Assembly: GCF_004123795.1 (NCBI RefSeq)
Contig: NZ_MSSM01000002.1
Location: 1 to 55,499 of the forward strand
DNA length: 55,499 nucleotides
Origin: Lacticaseibacillus chiayiensis
GTDB taxonomy: Bacteria > Bacillota > Bacilli > Lactobacillales > Lactobacillaceae
Reading direction: 5' to 3'
Below, piece by piece: positions 24,931 to 32,548 of the stretch; position 1 is the first letter of the stretch, and each line of letters starts with the position of its first letter. Both the position numbers and the translations under genes were made by a program. Below the pieces are notes generated by a model. The model did not search any database, was not told the DNA's origin, and saw only the letters and a list, made by a program, of their open reading frames with translations.

Positions 24931-27204
24931 CTAGATGTGTGCCGCAAATCGAATCGCCGTCAGCACAATGCCCGTTAACAAAGTGATCACGATTGCTAGG
25001 CCGATCAAGGCGGGACTGAGTGCGGCGATCCCCCAGCCGGTCAGTGCCAGAACCAGCGTCAATGCGCAGTTGCAGCCGATTGCTATTGCCACGGCACGAC
25101 TGGGTCTGCTAGCCCAAAACGGCTTTTGAGTGCGGGTCATCAGGATCGTCAGCATCGCGCTAAAAATCAGATAGACGTAAAGGCCGGTGCTGACTTGTCC
25201 AGTCGTTAGACCAAGCCGTTGCAACCAAGTCAGCCAACCGTAGCCGACCGCTGACCAGCCTATGGCCAAGATGCCAGCAATCTTGCTAAGTTTGGCCAGG
25301 TTCCAGCTTTCTGGCTGGTAGGTGATCGTCGTGAGGTCAGTGCCGAGCACAAGGGTCACACAATCATTCAGTATCGCGACCAGGATCATCGCGTTTAAGG
25401 TCAGCGGAATGAAGTGGAGAATCAGATAACCTAATGTCAGCAGGAGTGTCAGCTCCGCGGTGCGTGAAAGCTTGGTGATCGTCCAGGTCATCATGCGTTG
25501 ATAGACGCGGTGGCCGGCATCTAGGATCTCGATGATCGGGGTTAGGCCGTCTGCTAGCAAGACCATGCGCGCCGAGCGCTTGGCGAGGTCAACGGCACTG
25601 TCAACGGCGATACCAACGTCGGCTTGTTTCAAGGCGGGTGCGTCGTTGACCCCGTCGCCGGTCATACCGACCACATAGCCTTCACCTTGTAGACGCTTGG
25701 CCATCGCCAATTTGTCTTCTGGGGTCACGTCGGCGATGCCTGCGAGGTCTGCAATTTTGGTCCCGACATTAACCTCGGTGTACGAGCGCACCTCACCGTT
25801 TAGCCCAACTGCTTGGGCAATCGCGGCGGCAGTTTTTTGGTTATCGCCAGTCAGCATGATCACTTTGACGCCGCGTGCCTGCAGAGCCTTGATGGCAGTT
25901 GCGGAATCTGCCCGAGGTTGGTCTTGGAGTACGAACAAGCCTATTAGTTGTGAATCAACGACCACGGCTGCCGTACGGCCTTCGGCGAAGTTGACCGCCG
26001 ATAAGTCTGGGTGGTTGGTGGCCAGCGTCGCCAATTTTTTCAATGCCCCGAGTTTCACGTTGACGGTGGCGCTATCGGTGACCACGGTGGCTTGGGAGTA
26101 GCCGATACCGGAGGTGAACGGCGTGAATTCATGCTGAGGCCAGGCCTTAATGTTGTGTGCTTGAGCATAGTTGAATAGCACCGCGTCGATCACGCTGGCA
26201 TTGCGCGTATCTGCTGCACTGATCGCCAGTTGGGTCACGTCGGCGTCTGGGAGCGTTGACCAGTTGTAGAAGGCCACCACAGCGGGTTTGTTGGCAGTGA
26301 TCGTGCCGGTTTTATCCACGAGTAGCACATTCATATTGGCAGCTTCCTGAATCCCGGTGAGGTCGGAAACTAAGACGCGCTTGGTGCTCAGGACCTTGGC
26401 TTCGACCGAGTTAGCAACGGCAAAACTCGATGGCATGGCGATTGGGATCGTTGCGATGAACAGCATTGCCAGAAACGGTAGCATGGCGACCAAGTCTTCA
26501 TGGCGGACAATGGCCACGATGATCAATAGCACGGCCAACACCGCATCGAGTGCTGCTAGATAGCCGATGATTTTGCCCAAGAGCTTCTGCAAATGGCCCG
26601 GCGCCGAGCTTTGGTTGATCAGGCTGATCGTTTTGCCGCTGCGGCTATTAGCACCGGTGGCGGTGACGATCGCTAAGGCATTGCCGGAGAGGACTTCGGT
26701 GCCGGCATAGGCGGTATCACCAGGGGTGCGGTTGACGGCCTTGGCTTCGCCTGTGATACTGCTTTCGTTGACTTCCAGCGTGTCCGTCAGCAGACGCACG
26801 TCGGCGGGGATAATGTCCCCTTGGCGTAGGCTGATGAGGTCGTCAACGACTAAGTGCTTGGCTGACACCTGTTTCCACTTGCCATCGCGGCTGACCGCGG
26901 TGGTCGGCGATAAGTCATGTGATAGGCTGCGTAAGACCGTGTTGGCGCGGCGAGATTGAATTGCGCCATTGACCGCGGCAAAGAGCAACATTAGCACGAT
27001 GAACCCGGCTTGGATGCCCTTGCCTAACACGATTTCAATGATCAGCGCCGCTTCGAGTATCCACGCGCTAGGCTCCCACAGGCGAGTGATAATGGCCGTG
27101 GCAAAGTTGAAGGGGGGTTCGGCCACTTCGTTGAAGCCATCACGGGCCAGTCGCCGGTCAGCTTCGGCTTGGGCGAGGCCGTTTAGATCGTTTTTTTCGG
27201 TCAT
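24931..27204 (-). CDS. P3A-type proton-exporting ATPase
   Basis: 757 residues. P-type ATPase marks in order: actuator motif SSITGEAKAV (usual TGES, here TGEA), phosphorylation site VDKTGTIT near residue 296, MLTGDNQKTA and GDGVNDAPALKQADVGIAV hinge. The region AILNDCVTLV, then PESWNL, keeps the transmembrane Asp in the ILND setting that carries the proton in plant and yeast plasma-membrane H+-ATPases, so protons are the likely substrate. HF enters cells and releases H+ and F-; this pump would handle the acid. It lies downstream of enolase, and so probably under the same fluoride riboswitch. The ATG at 27204 is chosen because the family N-terminus begins there; the ribosome binding site is weak. 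Confidence 0.88.
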   Translation of the reverse strand: MTEKNDLNGLAQAEADRRLARDGFNEVAEPPFNFATAIITRLWEPSAWILEAALIIEIVLGKGIQAGFIVLMLLFAAVNGAIQSRRANTVLRSLSHDLSPTTAVSRDGKWKQVSAKHLVVDDLISLRQGDIIPADVRLLTDTLEVNESSITGEAKAVNRTPGDTAYAGTEVLSGNALAIVTATGANSRSGKTISLINQSSAPGHLQKLLGKIIGYLAALDAVLAVLLIIVAIVRHEDLVAMLPFLAMLFIATIPIAMPSSFAVANSVEAKVLSTKRVLVSDLTGIQEAANMNVLLVDKTGTITANKPAVVAFYNWSTLPDADVTQLAISAADTRNASVIDAVLFNYAQAHNIKAWPQHEFTPFTSGIGYSQATVVTDSATVNVKLGALKKLATLATNHPDLSAVNFAEGRTAAVVVDSQLIGLFVLQDQPRADSATAIKALQARGVKVIMLTGDNQKTAAAIAQAVGLNGEVRSYTEVNVGTKIADLAGIADVTPEDKLAMAKRLQGEGYVVGMTGDGVNDAPALKQADVGIAVDSAVDLAKRSARMVLLADGLTPIIEILDAGHRVYQRMMTWTITKLSRTAELTLLLTLGYLILHFIPLTLNAMILVAILNDCVTLVLGTDLTTITYQPESWNLAKLSKIAGILAIGWSAVGYGWLTWLQRLGLTTGQVSTGLYVYLIFSAMLTILMTRTQKPFWASRPSRAVAIAIGCNCALTLVLALTGWGIAALSPALIGLAIVITLLTGIVLTAIRFAAHI

Positions 27205-27232
27205 AGTAGACACCAGCTTTCTGCAAGATAAC

Positions 27233-27266
27233 AAACGGCCGCGCACATATTCGTGCTCGGCCGTTT
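27233..27266 (-). terminator. Hairpin between enolase and the ATPase
   Basis: AAACGGCC (27233-27240) pairs with GGCCGTTT (27259-27266), with inner GCAC/GTGC pairing. On the minus strand the stem runs into TTTGTTAT, a poor T-tract. It could be a leaky terminator or processing hairpin that lowers ATPase expression relative to enolase. Confidence 0.5.
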
Positions 27267-27278
27267 GGTCAATGCTGA

Positions 27279-28565
27279 TCAGTCGAAGTCGACTGAATCA
27301 GGGAAGTGGGCTAAGCGCGTGCCGTCAGCGCCGAGTTCTTCTTCGATCCGCAACAGTTGGTTGTATTTCTCCACACGCTCGGAACGGGCCGGGGCGCCGG
27401 ACTTGAGTTGCGCAGCGTTCGTGGCGACGGTAAAGTCAGCGACAAAGGTGTCGCCGGTTTCACCAGAACGGTGTGACATCATGGTAGTGTAGCCGTTCTT
27501 GCGCGCTAATCGGATCGCTTCCAGTGTTTCGGTGACCGTGCCGATCTGGTTAAGCTTGATCAAGATACTGTTGGCCATGCCTTGTTTGATGGCGTCTTTG
27601 ATCAAGGCTGGGTTAGTGCAGACCGGATCGTCTGCGACTAGTTGCACGCGGTCGCCGTACTTCTTGGTGAAGTCAGCGAAGTGGCCCCAGTCTTCTTCCC
27701 CATAAGGATCTTCGATGGAGATGATTTCTGGAAACTTGTCCAGCAGGTGAATGTAGTATTCGCCTAATTCGGCAGGCGTGTAGGTTTTGCCTTCAAAGTC
27801 ATAGTTCTTGGTATCGCGGTTGTAGAAGTATGATGCCGCCGCATCAAAGGCGATGGCGATTTCCTTGCCAGGCGTGTAGCCTGCCTTGATGATGGCGTCA
27901 TGCAGCATCTGCAAGGCGTCTTCGGAGTTCTTGAGGTCAGGCGCAAAGCCCCCTTCATCGCCGAGGCCCGTGGTGTAGCCGGCTTCTTCGATCACCTTCT
28001 TCAAGGTGTGGTAGGTGTTGGCGATTTTCTCGAAGCCATCACGGAAGCTGGAACGATCGACTGGGGTGATCATGAATTCCTGAATATCGATGCCGTTGTC
28101 GGCGTGCTCACCACCGTTGATCACGTTGTGGAACGTTTGTGGCAGCTCCAAGTCGGTGCCGCCGAGGTAGCGATACAGCGGTGTGTGCAAGGCGTTGGCT
28201 GCTGCACGGGCAGTGGCCATTGACACCCCTAAGATCGCGTTAGCCCCTAGGCGTGCCTTGTTAGGTGTGCCGTCTAAGTCGATCATTAGCTGGTCGATGT
28301 GGGCTTGGTTGAAGGGGTCGGCGCCGTGCAAAGCCTTGTTGATCTCGGTATTGACGTTGGCCACGGCCTTTGAGACGCCTTTGCCTTGGAGCCGGTCGCC
28401 GCCGTCGCGCAACTCGACGGCTTCTTTTTCGCCGGTCGATGCACCAGATGGTACCTCCGCGCGGCCGAGCGTACCGTCCGACAGAATAACATCGGCCTCA
28501 ACAGTTGGGTTGCCGCGGGAATCGAAGATCTCGCGCGCCTTCACAGATTCAATCACTACTGACAT
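27279..28565 (-). CDS. eno: Enolase (fluoride-island copy)
   Basis: 428 residues, full length. It has the family N-terminus MSVVIESVKAREIFDSRGNP, metal ligands in the barrel (IAFDAAAS, SIEDPYGEEDW, LVADD), the catalytic Lys segment ILIKLNQIGT and the SHRSGETGDTFVADF signature. It converts 2-phosphoglycerate to phosphoenolpyruvate. Enolase is the classic target of fluoride, so a second copy under a fluoride riboswitch probably restores glycolytic flux, either by dose or by being less sensitive; the sequence alone does not tell which. The chromosomal housekeeping copy is not in the window. TGTGCTCCTTCC (complement GGAAGGAG) marks the ribosome binding site. Confidence 0.95.
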   Translation of the reverse strand: MSVVIESVKAREIFDSRGNPTVEADVILSDGTLGRAEVPSGASTGEKEAVELRDGGDRLQGKGVSKAVANVNTEINKALHGADPFNQAHIDQLMIDLDGTPNKARLGANAILGVSMATARAAANALHTPLYRYLGGTDLELPQTFHNVINGGEHADNGIDIQEFMITPVDRSSFRDGFEKIANTYHTLKKVIEEAGYTTGLGDEGGFAPDLKNSEDALQMLHDAIIKAGYTPGKEIAIAFDAAASYFYNRDTKNYDFEGKTYTPAELGEYYIHLLDKFPEIISIEDPYGEEDWGHFADFTKKYGDRVQLVADDPVCTNPALIKDAIKQGMANSILIKLNQIGTVTETLEAIRLARKNGYTTMMSHRSGETGDTFVADFTVATNAAQLKSGAPARSERVEKYNQLLRIEEELGADGTRLAHFPDSVDFD

Positions 28566-28589
28566 AATTGTGCTCCTTCCGGTAAAAAA

Positions 28590-28680
28590 AGATGGCGTCT
28601 ACTGCACGCAAAATCTGTGCAGTAGACGTCATCAAATTGATTTACCAATTAGTTTTAGTGGCGAACGTCATCGCCGATTA
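28590..28680 (-). promoter_or_regulatory. Fluoride riboswitch with terminator, controlling eno and the ATPase
   Basis: On the minus strand GGCGATGACGTTCGCC (28675-28660), then CTAAAACTAATT and TTGATGACGTCTAC match the crcB-motif aptamer: first hairpin GGCGAUG...CGCC, and ACGTC after the UGAUG pairing back to GACGT in that hairpin to form the pseudoknot. The same ACGTC strand is part of a long terminator stem (GATGACGTCTACTGCAC with GTGCAGTAGACGCCATC) followed by seven T. Fluoride binding should block the terminator and switch the operon on. Confidence 0.92.
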
Positions 28681-28695
28681 ACTTTTAACACCCAA

Positions 28696-28724
28696 AGCAT
28701 ACTCCCTTACGAAATTTTGCGCAA
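28696..28724 (-). promoter_or_regulatory. Promoter of the eno operon
   Basis: On the minus strand TTGCGC (28724-28719) and TATGCT (28701-28696) are 17 bases apart. Transcription would begin about 10 bases before the riboswitch aptamer. Confidence 0.6.
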
Positions 28725-28758
28725 GCCAGACCGACAAATTTTCATGCAAAAGGCGGAC

Positions 28759-28857
28759 TTGTCTTACAGCTGTACGTTTTGCTATAATGCTAGGCGTTAT
28801 ATTAAATTTTAATGAGTGTAACCACACGGCTGCCAGTATTTTGGTAGCCGTGTTTTA
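28759..28857 (+). promoter_or_regulatory. Promoter and leader hairpin of the fluc pair
   Basis: TTGTCT (28759-28764) and TATAAT (28783-28788), 18 bases apart, form the promoter. The short leader has a 12-base-pair hairpin, ACACGGCTGCCA with TGGTAGCCGTGT (28824-28853), followed by four T: a terminator or attenuator. No crcB-type aptamer precedes it; only a TTAATGAGTG stretch recalls the 3' part of the aptamer. Confidence 0.6.
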
Positions 28858-28869
28858 GGGGGAAGTTCA

Positions 28870-29268
28870 ATGCAGCGATTGCGATACCAAGATATTTTAG
28901 CGGTGTTCATCGGCGGCTGCTTCGGTGGGGCCGCCCGTTGGGGAATCGGCTTGTGGCTCAATGATGCCGACACGATGCTCGGCACCACGGCGGTGAATCT
29001 ATTGGGCAGCTTCATACTGGCGTTTGTCACATACGGTCTAGCGGTGTACATCGACTTGCCGAGCTGGCTGATTTTGGCGTTAGGGACTGGTTTTGTCGGC
29101 GCGTTCACGACATTTTCGACGATGGTACTGAACCTTTACAAACACGTTGGCGAATCGCCGGTGTATGCGATCGGGATCTTCTTGCTTGAGCTGCTTGTTG
29201 GTTTAGGCGCGGCGTTTGGCGGGTATTTATGCGCCGAAGCCTGGGGAAGGCGGCGACAGACATGGTGA
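28870..29268 (+). CDS. crcB1: Fluoride channel subunit Fluc/CrcB 1
   Basis: 132 residues, four transmembrane helices. Fluc marks: GGCFGGAARWGIG near the N-terminus, NLLGSFILAF in helix 2 and GFVGAFTTFSTMVLN in the broken helix 3, whose TFST segment lines the F-/Na+ path. Fluc proteins form antiparallel dimers that let F- flow out along its gradient. It is followed by a second, different fluc gene overlapping by 7 bases, so the channel is probably a heterodimer of opposite-facing subunits. GGGGGAAG precedes the ATG. Confidence 0.95.
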   Translation: MQRLRYQDILAVFIGGCFGGAARWGIGLWLNDADTMLGTTAVNLLGSFILAFVTYGLAVYIDLPSWLILALGTGFVGAFTTFSTMVLNLYKHVGESPVYAIGIFLLELLVGLGAAFGGYLCAEAWGRRRQTW

Positions 29269-29612
29269 TGTTAGTGGCTTTAGGAGCGGGGGTCGGCGCC
29301 GTGATGCGATACGTGCTGACGCAGCTAGGCAAGAACTGGTGGCCTGGGGTGCCGCTGGCGACGCTTGTGATCAATGCTAGTGGTGCCTTCTTAGCGGGAT
29401 TTTTGGCGATGTGCGCACTGCCGCAAGCGTGGTCACTGCTACTTTTGACCGGTGTGTGTGGTGGGTACACGACTTTTTCAACATTCATGACTGACGCGTT
29501 TATCTTATTGCGCAACCGGCGTTACCGTGCGTTTGCTTGGTATTATTTTGGCACGACGGGAGCCGGGATCGTCACCCTGACCATCGGTGTGTGGCTGGGT
29601 AGCCTGTGGTGA
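29262..29612 (+). CDS. crcB2: Fluoride channel subunit Fluc/CrcB 2
   Basis: 116 residues, four transmembrane helices. It carries GAGVGAVMRYVLTQLG, INASGAFLAGF and GVCGGYTTFSTFMTDAF, parallel to the motifs of the first subunit. The start at 29262 (ATGGTGATG) overlaps the upstream stop, so the subunits are made in coupled fashion and equal amounts. Paired fluc genes are common in Firmicutes and each product is thought to have a fixed, opposite membrane orientation. Confidence 0.95.
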   Translation: MVMLVALGAGVGAVMRYVLTQLGKNWWPGVPLATLVINASGAFLAGFLAMCALPQAWSLLLLTGVCGGYTTFSTFMTDAFILLRNRRYRAFAWYYFGTTGAGIVTLTIGVWLGSLW

Positions 29613-29649
29613 GATACGGCAGTACTCACTTACTCGATAACGACACCCG

Positions 29650-29678
29650 TAGACAATCATGGATAATGGTGTTATATT
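29650..29678 (+). promoter_or_regulatory. Promoter of the pyrophosphatase-like gene
   Basis: TAGACA (29650-29655) and TATATT (29673-29678) are 17 bases apart, just before the riboswitch. Confidence 0.6.
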
Positions 29679-29690
29679 GGCCTCGGTCAT

Positions 29691-29775
29691 GATAGGCGAA
29701 GGTGTTCGCCATAACCGTTATTAAACTAATGACACCTAGTTTCGGGCATTTAGTCCGGGGCTAGGTGTCTTTTTT
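29691..29775 (+). promoter_or_regulatory. Fluoride riboswitch with terminator before the pyrophosphatase-like gene
   Basis: GGCGAAGGTGTTCGCC (29695-29710), then ATAACCGTTATTAAACTAATG and ACACC (29732-29736). The ACACC pairs with GGTGT of the first hairpin as the pseudoknot. Terminator: GACACCTAG (29731-29739) with CTAGGTGTC (29761-29769) and a T run. One difference from the usual GGCGAUG: A replaces the U after GGCGA. Otherwise it closely follows the Bacillus-type crcB aptamer. Confidence 0.9.
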
Positions 29776-29793
29776 CTAGAAGGAGACGATAAC

Positions 29794-30363
29794 ATGGATA
29801 TTTTAACAATCGGCCCGCGGCAATCAACCATAGGAATTGACATTGCCGTCATCAACGCCGCGCTTCTGGCCTCCGCATTCGGCAAAGACGCTGCGCCAAG
29901 TGCTTATACGCGGCTGTCACCGGTCATGCGGGACATTGTGAAATTCTGGGGAGTGGAACCGCCATTAGTGGTCAAGGCAGTTGCTGGGGCCGCGGGCGGT
30001 GTGGTGATGGTCGGCCATAACGACTTGGCGGTGAGTGCTCCAGACATTAGTGAAGCCAACGTTGTAGCGGTCGTGGATAATCACCGGATGAGTGGTTTTC
30101 GTGCTAGTCATCCGGCATACATTCGTCTCGAACCTGTGGCCAGTGTCAACACGATACTCACCGAACTCTATCAAGAGCGTGGCGTGATACTTTCGCCTTT
30201 GTCAGCAGGGCTTTTGCTGACGGGAATTTGGTGCGATACCCGTCAGCTCACAGCTGATGCGACAACTGAAAAAGACCAAGTGGCTGCGGCTTATCTGGCT
30301 GATCGAATACAGCGTGATCGTCACTTATTAGCTGATCGGGTCAGTGCATGGGTAAGCGCTTGA
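29794..30363 (+). CDS. Degenerate N-terminal (DHH) domain of a family II pyrophosphatase
   Basis: 189 residues, against about 310 for PpaC. The whole length aligns by eye with the PpaC DHH domain: VVDNHRMSGFRAS for VIDHHRIANF, YIRLEPVASVNTILTELYQE for YRAEPVGCTATILNKMYKE, and SAGLLLTGIWCDT. The metal ligands are mostly gone: GHxNPDTD has become GPRQSTIGID, the VDHNE aspartate is Gly (MVGHND), and DHH is DNH. The substrate-binding DHHA2 domain is absent. It is therefore probably not a pyrophosphatase. Family II pyrophosphatase is itself inhibited by fluoride, so this may bind or protect it, or act as a regulator. It is expressed from its own fluoride riboswitch with an AGAAGGAG site. Confidence 0.75.
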   Translation: MDILTIGPRQSTIGIDIAVINAALLASAFGKDAAPSAYTRLSPVMRDIVKFWGVEPPLVVKAVAGAAGGVVMVGHNDLAVSAPDISEANVVAVVDNHRMSGFRASHPAYIRLEPVASVNTILTELYQERGVILSPLSAGLLLTGIWCDTRQLTADATTEKDQVAAAYLADRIQRDRHLLADRVSAWVSA

Positions 30364-30500
30364 ACTCTGTCCGCAACGATGTTATATTGACGGTGAACAA
30401 GTGAAATGGTGATGACGTTCACCCTAATACAAGCTAATTGTTGATGACGTCTGTCTTAATGCCCTGTGCTGTAGCGGGGTAATGAGGCAGACGTTTTTTC
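30360..30500 (+). promoter_or_regulatory. Promoter and fluoride riboswitch before the phosphoesterase operon
   Basis: TTGAAC (30360-30365) and TATATT (30383-30388), 17 bases apart; the -35 box overlaps the upstream stop codon. Aptamer: GGTGATGACGTTCACC (30408-30423), CTAATACAAGCTAATTG and TTGATGACGTC, with the GACGT/ACGTC pseudoknot. The terminator stem starts with GACGTCTG (30446 on) and ends with CAGACGTTTTTTC. It should turn on the phosphoesterase, DUF190 and DUF1304 genes in fluoride. Confidence 0.92.
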
Positions 30501-30523
30501 TTTCTGACCCGGGAGGTGAGTAG

Positions 30524-31366
30524 ATGCATAAGATCGCAGTGATCGCCGACGTACACGGTAATTACAGTGCCCTGCAAGCTGTGCTGCAAGATGCACACGA
30601 ACAACACGCCACCGATTACATGGTGTTGGGCGACATTGGCAACCGTGGCCCAGAGCCAGCAGCGTGTGTGCAGGCACTTCAAGTACTCCAACCGCTGGCG
30701 TGGGTGATCGGTAACCACGAAGAAGTTTATGCTAGCCTGTTGCACCACCGGTTCGTGACGTTTGAGAAGAACCAAAAGGCAGTCGTGGCGATCATCACGT
30801 CGGCTTTTGACCGCGAGCATCTCACCGCGACACAGTTTCGTTGGTTGGCTAGTCGGCCGCTACATCAAGTATTAGTGATCGATGGCGTGAAGTTGAGCAT
30901 ATTTCACGCAACGCCGACCACCAGCCGTGGTCATCAAGCAGAACCTGTGGCTAAGCAACAGAACTTCGATGCGTTGCTGGCCGGCAGTGACGCAGACATT
31001 GCGCTGTATGGCCACACCCACCAGCCACTGATGCGTCAAACTACTGATGGCCGCTACATCATGAACCCCGGTAGCGTCGGCTTAGCGACGTCACCGCAGC
31101 CGCAATTAGCCGCCGGGCGCGCTCAGTATGGCTTGTTGACTATTGACGCCGGCCGTTTCACCAGCTGGACGCTCCGTGTGCTCCCGTACGACGTTGATCA
31201 GGAGCTAAGGTTAGTTACCCGTGAACAGCTTCCCTATGCGGCGTTGTATACGCGGACGTTGACCACCGGTGCTTTCGGCTACAGTAACGTTGATGTGACC
31301 GCAGAAAATATGACCTATAATTACGGCACCAAGGCCCAAGCCTTGATCGCCGCTGACGCGTGGTAG
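30524..31366 (+). CDS. Calcineurin-like metallophosphoesterase
   Basis: 280 residues. All five metallophosphoesterase motifs are present: IADVHGN, LGDIGNRGP, IGNHEE, HATP and YGHTHQP, giving a two-metal active site of the YfcE/diadenosine-tetraphosphatase type (MPP superfamily 2). The substrate is not known. Such enzymes are sensitive to fluoride, so a copy induced by fluoride may replace one blocked in the cell, as for enolase. It follows GGGAGGTG and heads a three-gene unit with DUF190 and DUF1304. The C-terminal 60 residues extend the core fold. Confidence 0.88.
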   Translation: MHKIAVIADVHGNYSALQAVLQDAHEQHATDYMVLGDIGNRGPEPAACVQALQVLQPLAWVIGNHEEVYASLLHHRFVTFEKNQKAVVAIITSAFDREHLTATQFRWLASRPLHQVLVIDGVKLSIFHATPTTSRGHQAEPVAKQQNFDALLAGSDADIALYGHTHQPLMRQTTDGRYIMNPGSVGLATSPQPQLAAGRAQYGLLTIDAGRFTSWTLRVLPYDVDQELRLVTREQLPYAALYTRTLTTGAFGYSNVDVTAENMTYNYGTKAQALIAADAW

Positions 31367-31376
31367 GAGGAGAACG

Positions 31377-32033
31377 ATGACAGAAGCAACTTTGATTCGG
31401 GTGGTGACTGATGAGGTCATGCAGACGCCGACCCATCAAGAACTGGTGAAGCAGATCTTCGCATATTTCTGGCAGCGTGGAATCGTCGACGGCACGATCC
31501 GCCGCACAATCATGGGCGTCAATAAGTATAACGAGATGCGCCAAAGCCTACGCAAACCAAGACGCGGCAACGACTTGCCGGTGATCATCGAAACGGTACA
31601 AAGCGGCGACAACTTGCAGGCAATTTTGGCTGAACTGACGCAGCTCGTTGACGATCGCGGTCAGATTACGACGGTTCAAGGACAGACAGGGAGTGACATT
31701 GAGATGGACGATACCGCAGCATACTATGACGTGAAGTTATTTACCCGAGAAGACAATAAGCACTTTGCCCCAGACCACTACACCAAGATCGTGGCGCATT
31801 TGCAAGCGATGCACGTGCGCTGGGTCAGTGTCACCCGCGGTATCGCAGGCTATGACGACGGCCGCCATGTGCACGAAGAAACCGCAGCGCACAAGAGCGA
31901 CCACCTGCCAATCGTGATCGAGACGGTGGTGGATCGTGCGAGCCTAAAGGAAGTGCTGGAGACACTCAAACCCTTGTCGGACAATGGGCTATTATTTACG
32001 GTGCCAGTGGCGTTAGTCAATGGGCCATATTAG
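31377..32033 (+). CDS. Tandem DUF190 protein (PII-like)
   Basis: 218 residues made of two copies of the DUF190 (UPF0166) domain. The C-terminal copy (about 115-218) is typical: YYDVKLFTREDN, WVSVTRGIAGYDDGRHVHEE, DHLPIVIETVVDRASLKEVL. The N-terminal copy (about 1-102) repeats TRRTIMGVNKY-like and DLPVIIETVQSGDNLQAIL in the same places. DUF190 proteins have a PII-like ferredoxin fold and are often encoded next to crcB. A role as a signalling or channel-regulating subunit is inferred. AGGAGGAG precedes the ATG. The family is normally a single domain; the fusion is unusual. Confidence 0.85.
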   Translation: MTEATLIRVVTDEVMQTPTHQELVKQIFAYFWQRGIVDGTIRRTIMGVNKYNEMRQSLRKPRRGNDLPVIIETVQSGDNLQAILAELTQLVDDRGQITTVQGQTGSDIEMDDTAAYYDVKLFTREDNKHFAPDHYTKIVAHLQAMHVRWVSVTRGIAGYDDGRHVHEETAAHKSDHLPIVIETVVDRASLKEVLETLKPLSDNGLLFTVPVALVNGPY

Positions 32034-32042
32034 AGGTAGAAG

Positions 32043-32417
32043 ATGACGATAGTATTTACCTGCCTAGTGATTGCGCTAGGTGTGATACACCTCATTGTCA
32101 TGGCGTTGGAGATGTTTGCAGATGCAGATATACAATCGTCAGCCTTTGAGATGGACAAGTCGTTTGTCAAACAACCAGGAGCGCAAGTGGCGTTGAAGAA
32201 TTTAGGTATCTATAACGGAATGCTTGGTGTGTCGCTGTTAGCAACGTTTGGGGTTCCTGATATCGCTGTGATGAGACTGGTTCAGCTTGGACTTGCCGGA
32301 TTTGTTTTGATAGTTGGTATTTTTGGCGGACTGACGGTCACCAAAAAAATATTCTTGATCCAAGTGTTACCGGCCGTGGTAGCACTATTGTGTGGTGGCG
32401 TAGTGTTGCGCGGGTAA
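32043..32417 (+). CDS. DUF1304 membrane protein
   Basis: 124 residues, four transmembrane helices (about 2-20, 53-70, 78-97, 103-121). The pattern HLIVMALEMF near the N-terminus, then NLGIYNGMLG, matches the DUF1304 family of small membrane proteins of unknown function. It is the last gene of the fluoride-induced unit, 9 bases after DUF190. Whether it concerns fluoride is inferred only from position. Confidence 0.78.
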   Translation: MTIVFTCLVIALGVIHLIVMALEMFADADIQSSAFEMDKSFVKQPGAQVALKNLGIYNGMLGVSLLATFGVPDIAVMRLVQLGLAGFVLIVGIFGGLTVTKKIFLIQVLPAVVALLCGGVVLRG

Positions 32418-32548
32418 CTGGAGGATAAAAGCGCTGTACATTAAAGATAAGCCAATAAGTGGCATCCGTGTGGTTAGAACTGTTTGCATTTGTTCTTCAA
32501 CATCTGGTATCCTCAAGCTCCAATACGAAATGGAGGAGGTACTTGTTG

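Noticed and set aside
28183-28812. 209-codon open frame on the + strand
   Set aside because: It covers the antisense of enolase and the riboswitch; its 3' part reads through the structured leader, so it is not a gene.
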